Below, one piece after another: positions 34,767-43,708 of a stretch of 64,000 nt of DNA. The position numbers and the translations under genes were made by a program. The notes under the pieces were generated by a model. That model saw only the letters and a list, made by a program, of their open reading frames with translations. It searched no databases and was not told the origin of the DNA. Source of the stretch: Streptomyces davaonensis JCM 4913 (lineage in GTDB: Bacteria > Actinomycetota > Actinomycetes > Streptomycetales > Streptomycetaceae); NCBI RefSeq assembly GCF_000349325.1, contig NC_020504.1:8102326-8166325 (forward strand), given 5' to 3'. Numbering within the stretch: position 1 is the first letter of the stretch; each line of letters begins with the position of its first letter.

Positions 34767-35948
34767 ATGGCACAGCCGAAGCGGGCCGTCGTGATCGGCG
34801 GCGGAATCGGCGGTCTGACCGCGGCGACCGCACTGCACCAGCGCGGCCTTGAGGTCACCGTGCTGGAGCGGGCCCCCTCGCTGGAACCGGTGGGCGCCGC
34901 CATCTCGCTCGCCCCCAATTCGCTGCGCGCCCTGGACGTCATCGGCCTCGGCGACGAGATCCGCGACCTGGCCGCCTGGCAGGGTGACGGAGGACTGCGC
35001 ACCCCGTCCGGGCGCTGGCTCTCCCGCACCGACCCCGGAGCCGTGGCCGAGCGTTTCGGCGGCCCCCTGGTCCTGCTGCACCGGGCCACCCTTGTCACCA
35101 GCCTGGCCGCGGGCCTCCCGCCGGGCGCGATCCGTACGGGCGTCACCGCGGCCGTCACCGACCCCGGCGCCGCCGACCGCCCGGCCACAGTGCGCACCCC
35201 GGACGGCGAGCTGGAGGCGGACCTGGTGGTGGCCGCCGACGGCGTCCGCTCCGCCGTACGCGAGACGCTGTTCCCGGACCATCCCGGAGCCGCGTACTCC
35301 GGGTTCACCACCTGGCGGGTCGTGATCCCGGTGCCCGGCGCCGAGTTCGCCTCGCACGAGACCTGGGGCCGGGGCCGCATCTGGGGCTCGCACCCGCTCA
35401 AGGACGGCCGCGTCTACGCCTACGCCGCCGCCCTCGCGCCCGCCGGCGAGCGCGCCCCCGACGAGCGGGCCGAACTGCTGCGCCGCTACGGCGACTGGCA
35501 CCAGCCGGTCCCCGCGATCCTCGCCGCCGCCCGCCCCGAGGACGTCCTGCGGCACGACGTCCACCACCTCGCCGAGCCGCTGCCCGCCTTCCACCGCGGC
35601 CGGGTGGCCCTGGTCGGGGACGCGGCGCACGCCATGCCGCCGACGCTGGGCCAGGGCGGCAACCAGGCGGTGGAGGACGCGATCGTGCTCGCCCACCACT
35701 GTGCCGACCTGCCCGCCTACAGCACGGCCCGCCTGCCCCGTACGACCGCCATCGCCCGCCAGGCCGTCAAGGTCGCCCGCCTCAACCTGATGACCTCCCG
35801 CGCCGGGATCGCCGTGCGCGACGCCCTTGTCGCCGCCGTGTCGAAGGCCGGGCCCGGGCTTGTACTGCGCGGATTCGACGGCATCGCCGACTGGCGGCCG
35901 CCGCAGCCGCCGTATGCTTCCGTCGTGTCAGACCCAGGAACGCGGTAG
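34767..35948 (+). CDS. FAD-dependent monooxygenase
   Basis: 393 residues from ATG 34767 (GGGAGGA upstream). The Rossmann motif is VVIGGGIGGLTAATAL (8-23); the second FAD motif is GDAAHAMPPTLGQGGNQAVEDA near 285. DLVVAADGVRSAVRE is the NADPH/FAD DG motif (about 150-165). It belongs to the PHBH/salicylate-hydroxylase group, which hydroxylates aromatic substrates. Probably controlled by the divergent TetR; induction by the substrate or an antibiotic-like ligand is likely. Confidence 0.92.
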   Translation: MAQPKRAVVIGGGIGGLTAATALHQRGLEVTVLERAPSLEPVGAAISLAPNSLRALDVIGLGDEIRDLAAWQGDGGLRTPSGRWLSRTDPGAVAERFGGPLVLLHRATLVTSLAAGLPPGAIRTGVTAAVTDPGAADRPATVRTPDGELEADLVVAADGVRSAVRETLFPDHPGAAYSGFTTWRVVIPVPGAEFASHETWGRGRIWGSHPLKDGRVYAYAAALAPAGERAPDERAELLRRYGDWHQPVPAILAAARPEDVLRHDVHHLAEPLPAFHRGRVALVGDAAHAMPPTLGQGGNQAVEDAIVLAHHCADLPAYSTARLPRTTAIARQAVKVARLNLMTSRAGIAVRDALVAAVSKAGPGLVLRGFDGIADWRPPQPPYASVVSDPGTR

Positions 35949-35957
35949 GGAGCACCA

Positions 35958-36863
35958 GTGAAGGTCGGCTGCATCGGACTCGGCGACATCGCGCAGAAGG
36001 CCTACCTGCCCGTGCTCGGTCAGCAGCCCGGCATCGAACTGCACGTCCAGACCCGGACGCCCGCCACCCTCCACCGGGTCGCCGACACCCTCCACCTGCC
36101 CGGCGCACAGCGCCACACCGACCTCGACTCGCTGCTCGCCCAGGGCCTCGACGCGGCCTTCGTGCACGCGCCCACCGCGGTCCACCCGGAGATCGTCACG
36201 CGGCTGCTCCAGGCGGGCGTGCCGACCTACGTGGACAAGCCGATGGCGTACGAACTCGCCGAGTCCGAGCGGCTGGTGGAACTGGCGGAGCAGCGCGGAG
36301 TGAGCCTCGCTGTGGGCTTCAACCGGCGGTTCGCGCCCGGGTACGCGCAGTGCGCCGACCATCCGCGCGAGCTGATCCTGATGCAGAAGAACCGGGTCGG
36401 GCTCCCGGAGGAGCCGCGCTCGATGATCCTGGACGACTTCATCCATGTCGTGGACACCCTGCGGTTCCTGGTGCCGGGGCCGGTCGACGACGTGACCGTG
36501 CGAGCCCGCACCGAGGGCGGGCTGCTGCACCATGTGGTGCTCCAGCTCGCCGGGGAGGGCTTCACCGCCCTCGGGGTGATGAACCGGCTCAGCGGCTCCA
36601 ACGAGGAGATCCTGGAGGTGTCCGGACAGGACACCAAGCGTCAGGTGCTCAACCTCGCCGAGGTCGTCGACCACAAGGGTCAGCCGACCGTGCGCCGGCG
36701 CGGCGACTGGGTGCCGGTGGCCCGGCAGCGCGGGATCGAGCAGGCCGTGCTGGCGTTCCTGGACGCAGTGCGCGCGGGCAAGGTGCTCAGCGCCCGGGAC
36801 GCGCTGGCGACCCATGAGCTGTGCGAGCGGGTGGTACGCGCGGTCCAGGAGCGGGCCGCCTGA
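35958..36863 (+). CDS. Gfo/Idh/MocA-family oxidoreductase
   Basis: 301 residues from GTG 35958, 9 bp after the monooxygenase stop. The NAD(P) fold is VGCIGLGDIAQKAYLPVL, with AVHPEIVTRLLQAGVPTYVDKPMAYE carrying the conserved KP motif. The middle has AVGFNRRFAPGY and DDFIHVVDTLRFLV. Probably a sugar or inositol-type dehydrogenase. Its last 77 bp overlap the end of convergent lnt. Confidence 0.9.
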   Translation: MKVGCIGLGDIAQKAYLPVLGQQPGIELHVQTRTPATLHRVADTLHLPGAQRHTDLDSLLAQGLDAAFVHAPTAVHPEIVTRLLQAGVPTYVDKPMAYELAESERLVELAEQRGVSLAVGFNRRFAPGYAQCADHPRELILMQKNRVGLPEEPRSMILDDFIHVVDTLRFLVPGPVDDVTVRARTEGGLLHHVVLQLAGEGFTALGVMNRLSGSNEEILEVSGQDTKRQVLNLAEVVDHKGQPTVRRRGDWVPVARQRGIEQAVLAFLDAVRAGKVLSARDALATHELCERVVRAVQERAA

Positions 36864-38361
36864 CCCGCAGGGTCCGCACTCCCTCGCCCAGGCACCAGGC
36901 GGCGAGGATCAGCAGCGCCGCCCGCACGGGCCAGTCGCCGAACCGGACGTAGAGCGTGGTCCCCTGGGCGAGCGGTACGTCGTACACCTGGGCCGCGCTC
37001 GCGTCGGTGCCGAGCCAGTCGCCGACGCGCTGCCCGCTCGCGTCGTACACCGCGGAGACGCCGGTCAGCGTCGAGTGCACCATCGGGCGGCCGCTCTCGG
37101 CGGCGCGCAGGGCAGCGAGCGAGGCGTGCTGCTCGGGGGCCCAGCTCTGCTGGAAGGTCGAGGTCGCGGACTGCGCGACGAGTACCTGGGCGCGGTCCTC
37201 GACCAGTCGGCGGCTCATGTCGGGGAACGCCGACTCGAAGCACACCATGGGCCCGACCCGCAGGCCGTTCCCGGTCCTCATCACGACCTGCTCGGAACCG
37301 CGCCGCCGGTCCTCGCCCGCCGCCTCGCCGACCGAGGTCGCCCAGCCCAGCAGTGAGCGGGCCGGGACGTACTCGCCGAACGGCACGAGCCGCATCTTGT
37401 CGTAGCGGTCGCCGGTCAGGCCCTCGGGGCCGACCAGGACCGAACTCTTGTAGATGCCGGGCTTGTCGGAGCGTCGGGCGTCGACGTTGACGAGGACCGG
37501 GGCGCCGGTCACGCGCGAGTGATCCGCGAGCCGGGCCGCCAGATCGGGGCGACTGGCCAGGTCGAAGCCGACGCTGCTCTCCCCCCACACGATCAGGTCG
37601 AGGTCCTCGCCGACGAGTTCACGGGTGAGCCGCTCCTCCACCGCGAAGCGCTGCTCGCCGCTGTCGGCGCCCTGGATCACGCCCGGCTGGACCACCGCGA
37701 TCCGGGACCGCCCGTCGGTGTCCGGGCGCGGGGACCAGACCCAGGCCACCGAGGTGACGGTGGCCGTGGCGACCAGTCCGGCCACGGCGGGCACGCGGGC
37801 GGCGCGCACCGACACCAGGACGGCGACGGCCACATTCAGCGCCACCAGCAGGAAGCTGACCAGCCAGACCCCGCCGACCGAGGCGAGCCGCAGCGCCGCC
37901 GTCACCTGCCACTGCGAGGCGCCGAGCATCCCCCACGGCCCGCCCAAGCCCTCCCAGGAGCGGACCAGTTCGACCATCAGCCAGCCCGAGGGCAGTACGG
38001 CCAGGGCGCCCGCGACCCGGCCCGGCCCCGGCGTCCCGGCGAGGAAGTGGCGCACCAGCCAGCCCCACGGGGCCCACAGCGCGCCGAGCAGGGCGGCGAT
38101 CACGAAAGTGAAGACATGCAGGTTCGGCAGCAGCCAGTGGTGCATGGCCAGCATGAACCCGAAGCCGCCGCACCAGCCGTCGTACAGCGCCCGGCGGGCG
38201 GTCGGGGCGGTGCGCAGCAGGAGGATCCAGGGGACCAGGGCGACGTAGGCGAACCACCACAGCGCGGGGGCCGGGAAGGCGAGGACGGGCAGGGCGCCGG
38301 CCAGCGCGGCGAGCAGCGAACGCCGCCACGGGGAGTCGAACCAGTGGCCGAACCTCTGCAT
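36787..38361 (-). CDS. lnt: Apolipoprotein N-acyltransferase
   Basis: 524 residues from ATG 38361. Six to eight hydrophobic helices (1-200) precede a nitrilase-like domain with the E-K-C triad: Glu in LIVWGESSVGFD, Lys in DKMRLVPFGEYVP, and Cys in PMVCFESAFPD. Lnt adds the third acyl chain to lipoproteins at the outer face of the cytoplasmic membrane. It overlaps the Gfo/Idh gene tail-to-tail by 77 bp; since both reading frames are well conserved, the overlap looks genuine. Confidence 0.94.
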   Translation of the reverse strand: MQRFGHWFDSPWRRSLLAALAGALPVLAFPAPALWWFAYVALVPWILLLRTAPTARRALYDGWCGGFGFMLAMHHWLLPNLHVFTFVIAALLGALWAPWGWLVRHFLAGTPGPGRVAGALAVLPSGWLMVELVRSWEGLGGPWGMLGASQWQVTAALRLASVGGVWLVSFLLVALNVAVAVLVSVRAARVPAVAGLVATATVTSVAWVWSPRPDTDGRSRIAVVQPGVIQGADSGEQRFAVEERLTRELVGEDLDLIVWGESSVGFDLASRPDLAARLADHSRVTGAPVLVNVDARRSDKPGIYKSSVLVGPEGLTGDRYDKMRLVPFGEYVPARSLLGWATSVGEAAGEDRRRGSEQVVMRTGNGLRVGPMVCFESAFPDMSRRLVEDRAQVLVAQSATSTFQQSWAPEQHASLAALRAAESGRPMVHSTLTGVSAVYDASGQRVGDWLGTDASAAQVYDVPLAQGTTLYVRFGDWPVRAALLILAAWCLGEGVRTLRVRRPAPGPRVPPARTAHGSPARPGR

Positions 38362-38439
38362 ACCGCGCCTCCCTGCGCCGTGGTGACTCCAGTGTGCGCG
38401 CTGAGATCGGCGCGGGAACAGAGCGCCCCGACTATTCGA

Positions 38440-38934
38440 TCATCGTGTCGCGGCCGGTTCCGGCAGCCGCCGCCACTTCTCCCGTACGACGACCTCGCTC
38501 AGCCGCCAGCCGTCGTAGGTGCGGGTCAGGCCGAAGGTGTAGCGGCCGCCGCAGACGAAGTCGGGGGCGGCCGAGGCGGCGCCGTCCTGGGCGAAGCGCA
38601 TCGGGTTGACGTAGTCGGCCTGGACGTGGGCGGTGTCGCCGGTGTCCTGCTCCAGGATCCCGAAGCGGAGTCGGCGGTTGACGATGAGGTGCTGGCGCAT
38701 CGGGAACAGCCGCATGCTCTCCGCCAGCCAGTCGGCGACCTGCCGGGCATCGCCCTCGATGCCGCCCGCCGAACGGTAGTCGGCGCGCCCGGCGGGGGCG
38801 AACAGCCCGCGGTACGCCTCCCAGTCGCCGTCGTCGACCGCCACCGCGTACTCGGTGATCAGACCGTCGACGGCCAGCCGGTCCATCACGGTCGCGAGCT
38901 CCACACGCTGCGTCATCGGCTCAGTGTTGGGCAT
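38440..38934 (-). CDS. NTF2-like (SnoaL) family protein
   Basis: 164 residues from ATG 38934; ATG 38916 is an alternative start. The cone-shaped NTF2-like fold is suggested by VDGLITEYAVAVDDGDWEAYRGLFAPAG, HLIVNRRLRF, ADYVNPMRF and WRLSEVVVREKW. Such proteins act as small enzymes (dehydratases, cyclases) or ligand pockets. Function unknown. Confidence 0.87.
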   Translation of the reverse strand: MPNTEPMTQRVELATVMDRLAVDGLITEYAVAVDDGDWEAYRGLFAPAGRADYRSAGGIEGDARQVADWLAESMRLFPMRQHLIVNRRLRFGILEQDTGDTAHVQADYVNPMRFAQDGAASAAPDFVCGGRYTFGLTRTYDGWRLSEVVVREKWRRLPEPAATR

Positions 38935-38976
38935 GGGGCGGACAAGGCCAAGAGGCGTGCCGTCACATCCGCGGAT

Positions 38977-39156
38977 CTACGCCGCCTCGATGATGTCGGC
39001 GCGGATCGCGGCCGCCCATTCGACCACCAACAGTTCGTACTCGGTGCGCTCTTGGGCCGACAGGGTGCCGCCCGCGCGCACCCACAGGGCGCGGATCTGC
39101 TCGTTCACCTCTGCGGCAGAGCGCACGGAACCACGGGCTTCGGAATCGGGGGACAT
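38977..39156 (-). CDS. Small hypothetical protein (59 aa)
   Basis: 59 residues from ATG 39156: acidic, helical, with EVNEQIRALWVRAGGTLSAQERTEYELLVVEWAAAIRADIIEAA in consecutive blocks. The frame has typical Streptomyces codon use. A similar small actinobacterial protein family exists in my memory, with no known function. An upstream GTG at 39186 is unlikely. Confidence 0.7.
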   Translation of the reverse strand: MSPDSEARGSVRSAAEVNEQIRALWVRAGGTLSAQERTEYELLVVEWAAAIRADIIEAA

Positions 39157-39246
39157 GCGGACCAGCCTAGGGGCTGGAACTGACACTGCGCTACCGAACG
39201 GCTACGCATCCTGTATGCGATGAGTCACGGAAATTTCCGGCGCTCG

Positions 39247-40122
39247 CTAGTGCGCGGGCTCGCCCGCGTCCGGGCTCAGCGCACCCGTGGCGACGAGCAC
39301 GATGATCAGGATGCCGAGAGCGATGCGGTACCAGACGAACGGCATGAAGCTCTTGGTCGAGATGAACTTCATGAACCAGGCGATGACCGCGTAGCCGGAG
39401 AAGAAGGCGATGATCGTCGCGAAGATCGTCGGGCCCCAGTCGGTTCCCCCGGCCTCCATCGCGTCCTTCAGCTCGAACAGGCCGGAGGCGAGCACCGCGG
39501 GGATCGCGAGGAGGAAGGAGTAGCGGGCCGCCGCCTCGCGGTTGTAGCCCATGAACAGGCCGCCGCTGATGGTCGCGCCGGAGCGGGAGACGCCCGGGAT
39601 CAGGGCCGCGGACTGGCACAGGCCGAAGATCAGGCCGTCCCGGACGTTGAGATCCTGGAGTTCCTTGCGCTGCTTGGCCGCGCGGTGCCGGCCCCCGGCC
39701 TCGTCGCGCGCCGCCAGCCGGTCGGCGACACCGATGATGACGCCGACCACGATCAGCATGGTCGCCGTGATGCGCAGATCGCGGAACGGGCCCTCGATCT
39801 GCTCCTTCAGCGTCAGCCCGAGCACCCCGATCGGGATCGATCCGACGATCACCAGCCAGCCCATCTGGGCGTCGTGATCGCGGCGCATCGCCTTGTTCGT
39901 GAGCGACTTCGACCAGGCCAGCAGGATCCGCCCGATGTCCTTGCGGAAGTAGATCAGCACGGCGGTCTCCGTGCCGATCTGGGTGATCGCGGTGAAGGCC
40001 GCGCCCGGGTCCTCCCAGCCGGAGAACGCCGCGGTCAACCGCAAGTGCGCGCTGGAGGACACGGGGAGGAACTCGGTCAGCCCCTGGACGAGTCCGAGGA
40101 TGAGGGATTCAAACCAAGACAT
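39247..40122 (-). CDS. uppP: Undecaprenyl-diphosphatase
   Basis: 291 residues, eight predicted helices. The BacA/UppP hallmarks are intact: GLTEFLPVSSSAHL (E17, S22-S24, H26) and LIPGVSRSGATISGGLF. It dephosphorylates undecaprenyl pyrophosphate to recycle the cell-wall lipid carrier and gives bacitracin tolerance when overexpressed. Confidence 0.96.
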   Translation of the reverse strand: MSWFESLILGLVQGLTEFLPVSSSAHLRLTAAFSGWEDPGAAFTAITQIGTETAVLIYFRKDIGRILLAWSKSLTNKAMRRDHDAQMGWLVIVGSIPIGVLGLTLKEQIEGPFRDLRITATMLIVVGVIIGVADRLAARDEAGGRHRAAKQRKELQDLNVRDGLIFGLCQSAALIPGVSRSGATISGGLFMGYNREAAARYSFLLAIPAVLASGLFELKDAMEAGGTDWGPTIFATIIAFFSGYAVIAWFMKFISTKSFMPFVWYRIALGILIIVLVATGALSPDAGEPAH

Positions 40123-40291
40123 GAAGTTACGACGTCCAAGTGCTGATGGTGGTAGGCGCGAACGGGCACACCGCGGCTACAGGCCCGGTGATCACAGTGG
40201 TCGAGGGGCAGCGTAGCGCCCCTCGACGACGGCCATGGCACAGGGGGTTTGGCGGTGGGCGCACCACCGGGGCGGTGGCTAGCCTGGATTC

Positions 40292-41095
40292 ATGGCAACC
40301 GTGCGGGTCAGCGGCGTGGAGGTCGGCTACGCGCGCGTGGGAGACGGTCAGGGGCCGCCTCTGGTTCTGGTGCACGGGGCCGGTCTCGACGGCCGGATGT
40401 GGCAACCGCAGGCGCAGGCGCTGGCCGCCGATTTCACGGTCGTCGCCTGGGACGAGCCGGGCGCCGGGCGGTCCTCCGACGTGCCCGCCGGGTTCGCTCT
40501 CGCCGACTACGCGCGTGCCCTCGCCGCCGTCGTCGAGGACCTGGGACTCGGCGCCGCGCACGTGGCCGGGCTCTCCTGGGGCGGCACCGTCGTGCTGGAG
40601 CTGTACCGGCTCCGCCCGGACCTGGTGAAGACGTTGATCCTCATCGACACCTACGCCGGCTGGAAGGGCTCGCTGCCGCCCGAGGAGGTGGCCGTGCGGG
40701 TCATGGGCGCCGAGCGGATGCTCGCGGCGCCGCGGGAGAGGTTCGATCCGACGCTGCCGGGACTGTTCGCGGGGGACGGTCCGCCCGAGGAGTTCGTGGG
40801 CCTGCTCGACGCGATGCAGCGCGAGGTGCGCCCGGAGACCCTCGGGGCGCAGCTCGCCATCATGGCCGAGGCCGATCTGACCGACGTACTCCCGCGGATC
40901 ACGGTGCCGACCCTGCTGCTGTGGGGCGAGGCCGACATACGGTCGCCGCTCGGCGTGGCCCGGGACTTCGCGGCGGCGATCCCGGACGCCGAGCTGGTGG
41001 TGCTGCCCGGCGTGGGGCACATGAGCAATCTGGAGGACCCGGCGGGCGTCACGGGGGCGTTGCGGGCGTTCTGTCGCGCGCACGCGTCGGCGTAA
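40292..41095 (+). CDS. Alpha/beta-fold hydrolase
   Basis: 267 residues. The oxyanion motif is LVHGAGLDGRMW; the nucleophile elbow is GLSWGGT (Ser near 97); the acid is in LLLWGEADIRSP; the His is in LPGVGHMSNLEDP. It is a general hydrolase, with a perhydrolase/lactonase-like layout; the substrate is not identifiable. Confidence 0.92.
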   Translation: MATVRVSGVEVGYARVGDGQGPPLVLVHGAGLDGRMWQPQAQALAADFTVVAWDEPGAGRSSDVPAGFALADYARALAAVVEDLGLGAAHVAGLSWGGTVVLELYRLRPDLVKTLILIDTYAGWKGSLPPEEVAVRVMGAERMLAAPRERFDPTLPGLFAGDGPPEEFVGLLDAMQREVRPETLGAQLAIMAEADLTDVLPRITVPTLLLWGEADIRSPLGVARDFAAAIPDAELVVLPGVGHMSNLEDPAGVTGALRAFCRAHASA

Positions 41096-41116
41096 AGGGC
41101 TGAGGGCCCCGGGGGC

Positions 41117-41590
41117 TCACGCCACCGCGGTCGGCCCCGCCACCGTCCAGCCCTCGGCCTGCGGATGCGCCGTGAGGTCCTCGTGCCGGACCCGGTCGCC
41201 GCACGCCGTGCAGGTGACGACCGGCAGCAGTTCATGGCCGCAGACGTGCTCGATGACCATCGGTCGGTTGTCATCGGTGCGCAGGTGCCGGTCGCCCCAT
41301 GCCATCAGGGTCATCAGGACCGGCTCCAGCTCCAGACCGGCCTGGGTGGGTCGGTACTCGAAGCGCCGCGGCCGCTCGCTGTAGGCCCGCTTGGTCAGGA
41401 TCCCGGCGTCCACGAGGCGGCGCAGCCGGGTCGCGAGGACGTCGCGCGGGGCGCCGATGTTGCGCACCAGCTGATCGAAGCGGCCGTTGCCGAGGCACAC
41501 CTCGCGCAGGACGAGCAAAGAGTACTTCTCGCCGACCAGCGCCAGTGCGTCGGCGATGGAACAGGGGCGCGGGTCCTTGGGGGCGGGCAT
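41117..41590 (-). CDS. HxlR-family transcriptional regulator
   Basis: 157 residues. The winged helix (about 10-95) has CSIADALALVGEKYSLLVLREV, FDQLVRNIGAPRDVLATRLRRLVDAGIL and RRFEYRPTQAGLELEPVL. A C-terminal extension holds CGH...CTACGD, a possible zinc ribbon with Cys near positions 118, 128 and 131. It is divergent from a thiolase gene and probably regulates it through the direct repeats between them. Confidence 0.92.
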   Translation of the reverse strand: MPAPKDPRPCSIADALALVGEKYSLLVLREVCLGNGRFDQLVRNIGAPRDVLATRLRRLVDAGILTKRAYSERPRRFEYRPTQAGLELEPVLMTLMAWGDRHLRTDDNRPMVIEHVCGHELLPVVTCTACGDRVRHEDLTAHPQAEGWTVAGPTAVA

Positions 41591-41610
41591 GGCGCCAAGT
41601 CTAGGGGAGG

Positions 41611-41657
41611 GTTTGATTTTCCAACTCGCGGAGCTATGGTGAGTTTGGATTTCCTAC
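41611..41657. promoter_or_regulatory. Direct repeats between HxlR and thiolase genes
   Basis: GTTTGATTTTCCAAC (41611-41625) and GTTTGGATTTCCTAC (41643-41657) match at 13 of 15 positions and are 32 bp apart (three helical turns). HxlR-family proteins are known to bind paired sites; these lie in the divergent promoter gap and are AT-rich against a GC-rich background. Confidence 0.65.
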
Positions 41658-41697
41658 TGACCGGTAGCTGTAGAGGCCAACTCTGGAGGCCCGCACC

Positions 41698-42867
41698 ATG
41701 CGTGACGCAGTGATCGTCGAAGCCGTACGCACTCCCATAGGCAAGGGCAAGCCCGGCGGCGCCCTTTCCCATGTCCACCCCGTCGAGCTCCTCGCCCACA
41801 CCCTGCGCACCCTCGTCGAGCGCTCCGGCGTCGACCCGGCGCTGGTCGACGACGTCATCGGCGGCACCGTCGACCAGGTCGGCGAGCAGGCCATGAACAC
41901 CACCCGCTACGCCGCCCTGTCGGCCGGGTTCCCCGAGTCGGTGCCCGCGACCACCGTGGACCGCCAGTGCGGCTCCTCCCAGCAGGCCGTGCACTTCGCC
42001 GCCCAGGGCGTCATGGCGGGGGCCTACGACCTCGTCGTGGCCTGTGGTGTGGAGTCCATGAGCCGGGTGCCGATGTGGTCGAACGTCCCGCCCGGCAAGG
42101 ACCCCTTCGGGCCCGGCGTCGCCGAGCGCTACCCGGAGGGCCTGGTCCCGCAGGGCATCAGCGCCGAGCTCATCGCCGCGAAGTGGTCCATCACCCGCGA
42201 CCAGATGGACGCCTTCGCGGTCTCCTCGCACCAGAAGGCGGCCGCCGCCTGGGAGAAGGGTTTCTTCGACGCCGAGGTCGCGCCCCTGGACGGCGTCGCC
42301 CGCGACGAGTGCGTACGGCCGAACAGCAGCACCGAGATCCTGGCCGGTCTTAAGCCCGCCTACCACGACCCCGCGTTCGCCGAGCGCTTCCCGCAGATCG
42401 AGTGGAACGTGACCGCGGGCAACGCCAGCCCCATCAACGACGGCGCCTCCGCCGTCCTGATCACGTCCAGCGAGACGGCCGCCCGGCTCGGCCTGCGCCC
42501 GCTGGCCCGCCTGCACAGCTTCTCCGTCACCGGCTCCGACCCGCTGCTCATGCTGACCGGAGTCATCCCGGCCACCGAGAAGGTCCTGCGCAGGGCATCA
42601 CTGACGCTGGACGACATCGACCTGTTCGAGGTCAACGAGGCCTTCTCCAGCGTCGTCCTCGCCTGGCGCCAGGAGACCGGCGCCGACCTGGCCAAGGTCA
42701 ACGTCAACGGCGGCGCCATCGCCCTCGGCCACCCGCTCGGGGCCAGCGGCACCCGGCTGACGACGACACTGGTCCACGCGATGCGCGAGCGGGGCGCCCG
42801 CTACGGCCTCCAGACGATGTGCGAGGCGGGCGGGCTGGCGAACGCGATGATCCTGGAATCGGTGTAG
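41698..42867 (+). CDS. Acetyl-CoA acyltransferase (thiolase)
   Basis: 389 residues. All thiolase active-site blocks are intact: C91 in VDRQCGSSQQA, the H345 motif GGAIALGHPLGASG, and C375 in TMCEAGG. NEAF is in VNEAFSSVV. It catalyses reversible thiolytic cleavage of 3-ketoacyl-CoA (beta-oxidation or acetoacetyl-CoA formation). It stands alone apart from the divergent HxlR regulator, so the pathway is uncertain. Confidence 0.94.
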   Translation: MRDAVIVEAVRTPIGKGKPGGALSHVHPVELLAHTLRTLVERSGVDPALVDDVIGGTVDQVGEQAMNTTRYAALSAGFPESVPATTVDRQCGSSQQAVHFAAQGVMAGAYDLVVACGVESMSRVPMWSNVPPGKDPFGPGVAERYPEGLVPQGISAELIAAKWSITRDQMDAFAVSSHQKAAAAWEKGFFDAEVAPLDGVARDECVRPNSSTEILAGLKPAYHDPAFAERFPQIEWNVTAGNASPINDGASAVLITSSETAARLGLRPLARLHSFSVTGSDPLLMLTGVIPATEKVLRRASLTLDDIDLFEVNEAFSSVVLAWRQETGADLAKVNVNGGAIALGHPLGASGTRLTTTLVHAMRERGARYGLQTMCEAGGLANAMILESV

Positions 42868-42891
42868 CGGCGGAGAGTCCGTGCCGGTGCC

Positions 42892-43659
42892 TCAGTGCCC
42901 GCGCAGGTGGTGCCGCTTCCGCCAGGCCACCACCACGCCCGCGAGCGCGGGTACGGCGATGCAGGCCAGCGCGATCAGGAAGGCCGGGGAGGTCGGCGCC
43001 GAGGCACGGGCGCCGGCCACGACGTAGGCGGCGGTGTTCGGGATCGAACCGAGCGCCGTCGCGAGCAGGAACGGCACGTACCCCATGCGGGAGACGGCGG
43101 CGCAGTAGTTCGCCGCCCAGAACGGCACCCCGGGGAACAGCCGCACCGCCAGCATCGAGCGGAAGCCGTGCCGGGAGAGCTGCCCGTCCGCCGCCTTCAG
43201 CCAGCGGCCCCGCAGCAGCGGGCGCAGCGCCTCCTGGCCGAGGATCCGGCCGAGCCCGAAGGCGAGCCCCGCCCCGAGCACCGTGCCCGCGAGGGCGGCG
43301 CCGAGACCCAGCTGGGAGCCGAAGAGCGCGCCCGCCCCGAGATTGAGCAGCGGCCGGGGCACGAACGCCACCGTGCACAGTCCGTACGCCACCGCGAACA
43401 CCACCGTCGCCGCGGCTCCGCCCAGCTGGGACGGCAGGCCGTCCGCCAGCAGCCGCTGTGGTTCGAACAGCAGCATGGCGACCAGGGCCGAGGCGAGCAG
43501 CACGCCCAGCAGGGACAGCCGCGACCAGGGCGAGAGCAGTGCTCTCGTGCAGCGCGCGGCGAAGCTCACGGGCGCGGTGGCGACGGCGAGCTCCGTGGTG
43601 ACGACGGCCTGGGGAGAGGCCAAGGCGGTGCCCCCAGAGCGGGTGGTGGCATCGAGCAT
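42892..43659 (-). CDS. TVP38/TMEM64-family (VTT-domain) membrane protein
   Basis: 255 residues with about six hydrophobic segments. The VTT/DedA-like core is FVPRPLLNLGAGALFGSQLGLGAALAGTVLGAG, LSRHGFRSMLAVRLFPGVPFWAANYCAA, and LATALGSIPNTAAYVVAGA. Members are linked to lipid scrambling and undecaprenyl phosphate/phospholipid transport. It is divergent from alkD. Confidence 0.9.
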   Translation of the reverse strand: MLDATTRSGGTALASPQAVVTTELAVATAPVSFAARCTRALLSPWSRLSLLGVLLASALVAMLLFEPQRLLADGLPSQLGGAAATVVFAVAYGLCTVAFVPRPLLNLGAGALFGSQLGLGAALAGTVLGAGLAFGLGRILGQEALRPLLRGRWLKAADGQLSRHGFRSMLAVRLFPGVPFWAANYCAAVSRMGYVPFLLATALGSIPNTAAYVVAGARASAPTSPAFLIALACIAVPALAGVVVAWRKRHHLRGH

Positions 43660-43672
43660 CCGGTGACACTAA

Positions 43673-43701
43673 CCGACAAATGTGTGTGATCGCCGTATGG
43701 T
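43673..43701 (+). promoter_or_regulatory. Promoter of the alkD-like gene, leaderless
   Basis: CCGACA (43673-43678) and TATGGT (43696-43701) are separated by exactly 17 bp. The start codon ATG 43709 follows the -10 by 7 bp, predicting a leaderless transcript. Confidence 0.6.
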
Positions 43702-43708
43702 TCGTCTC

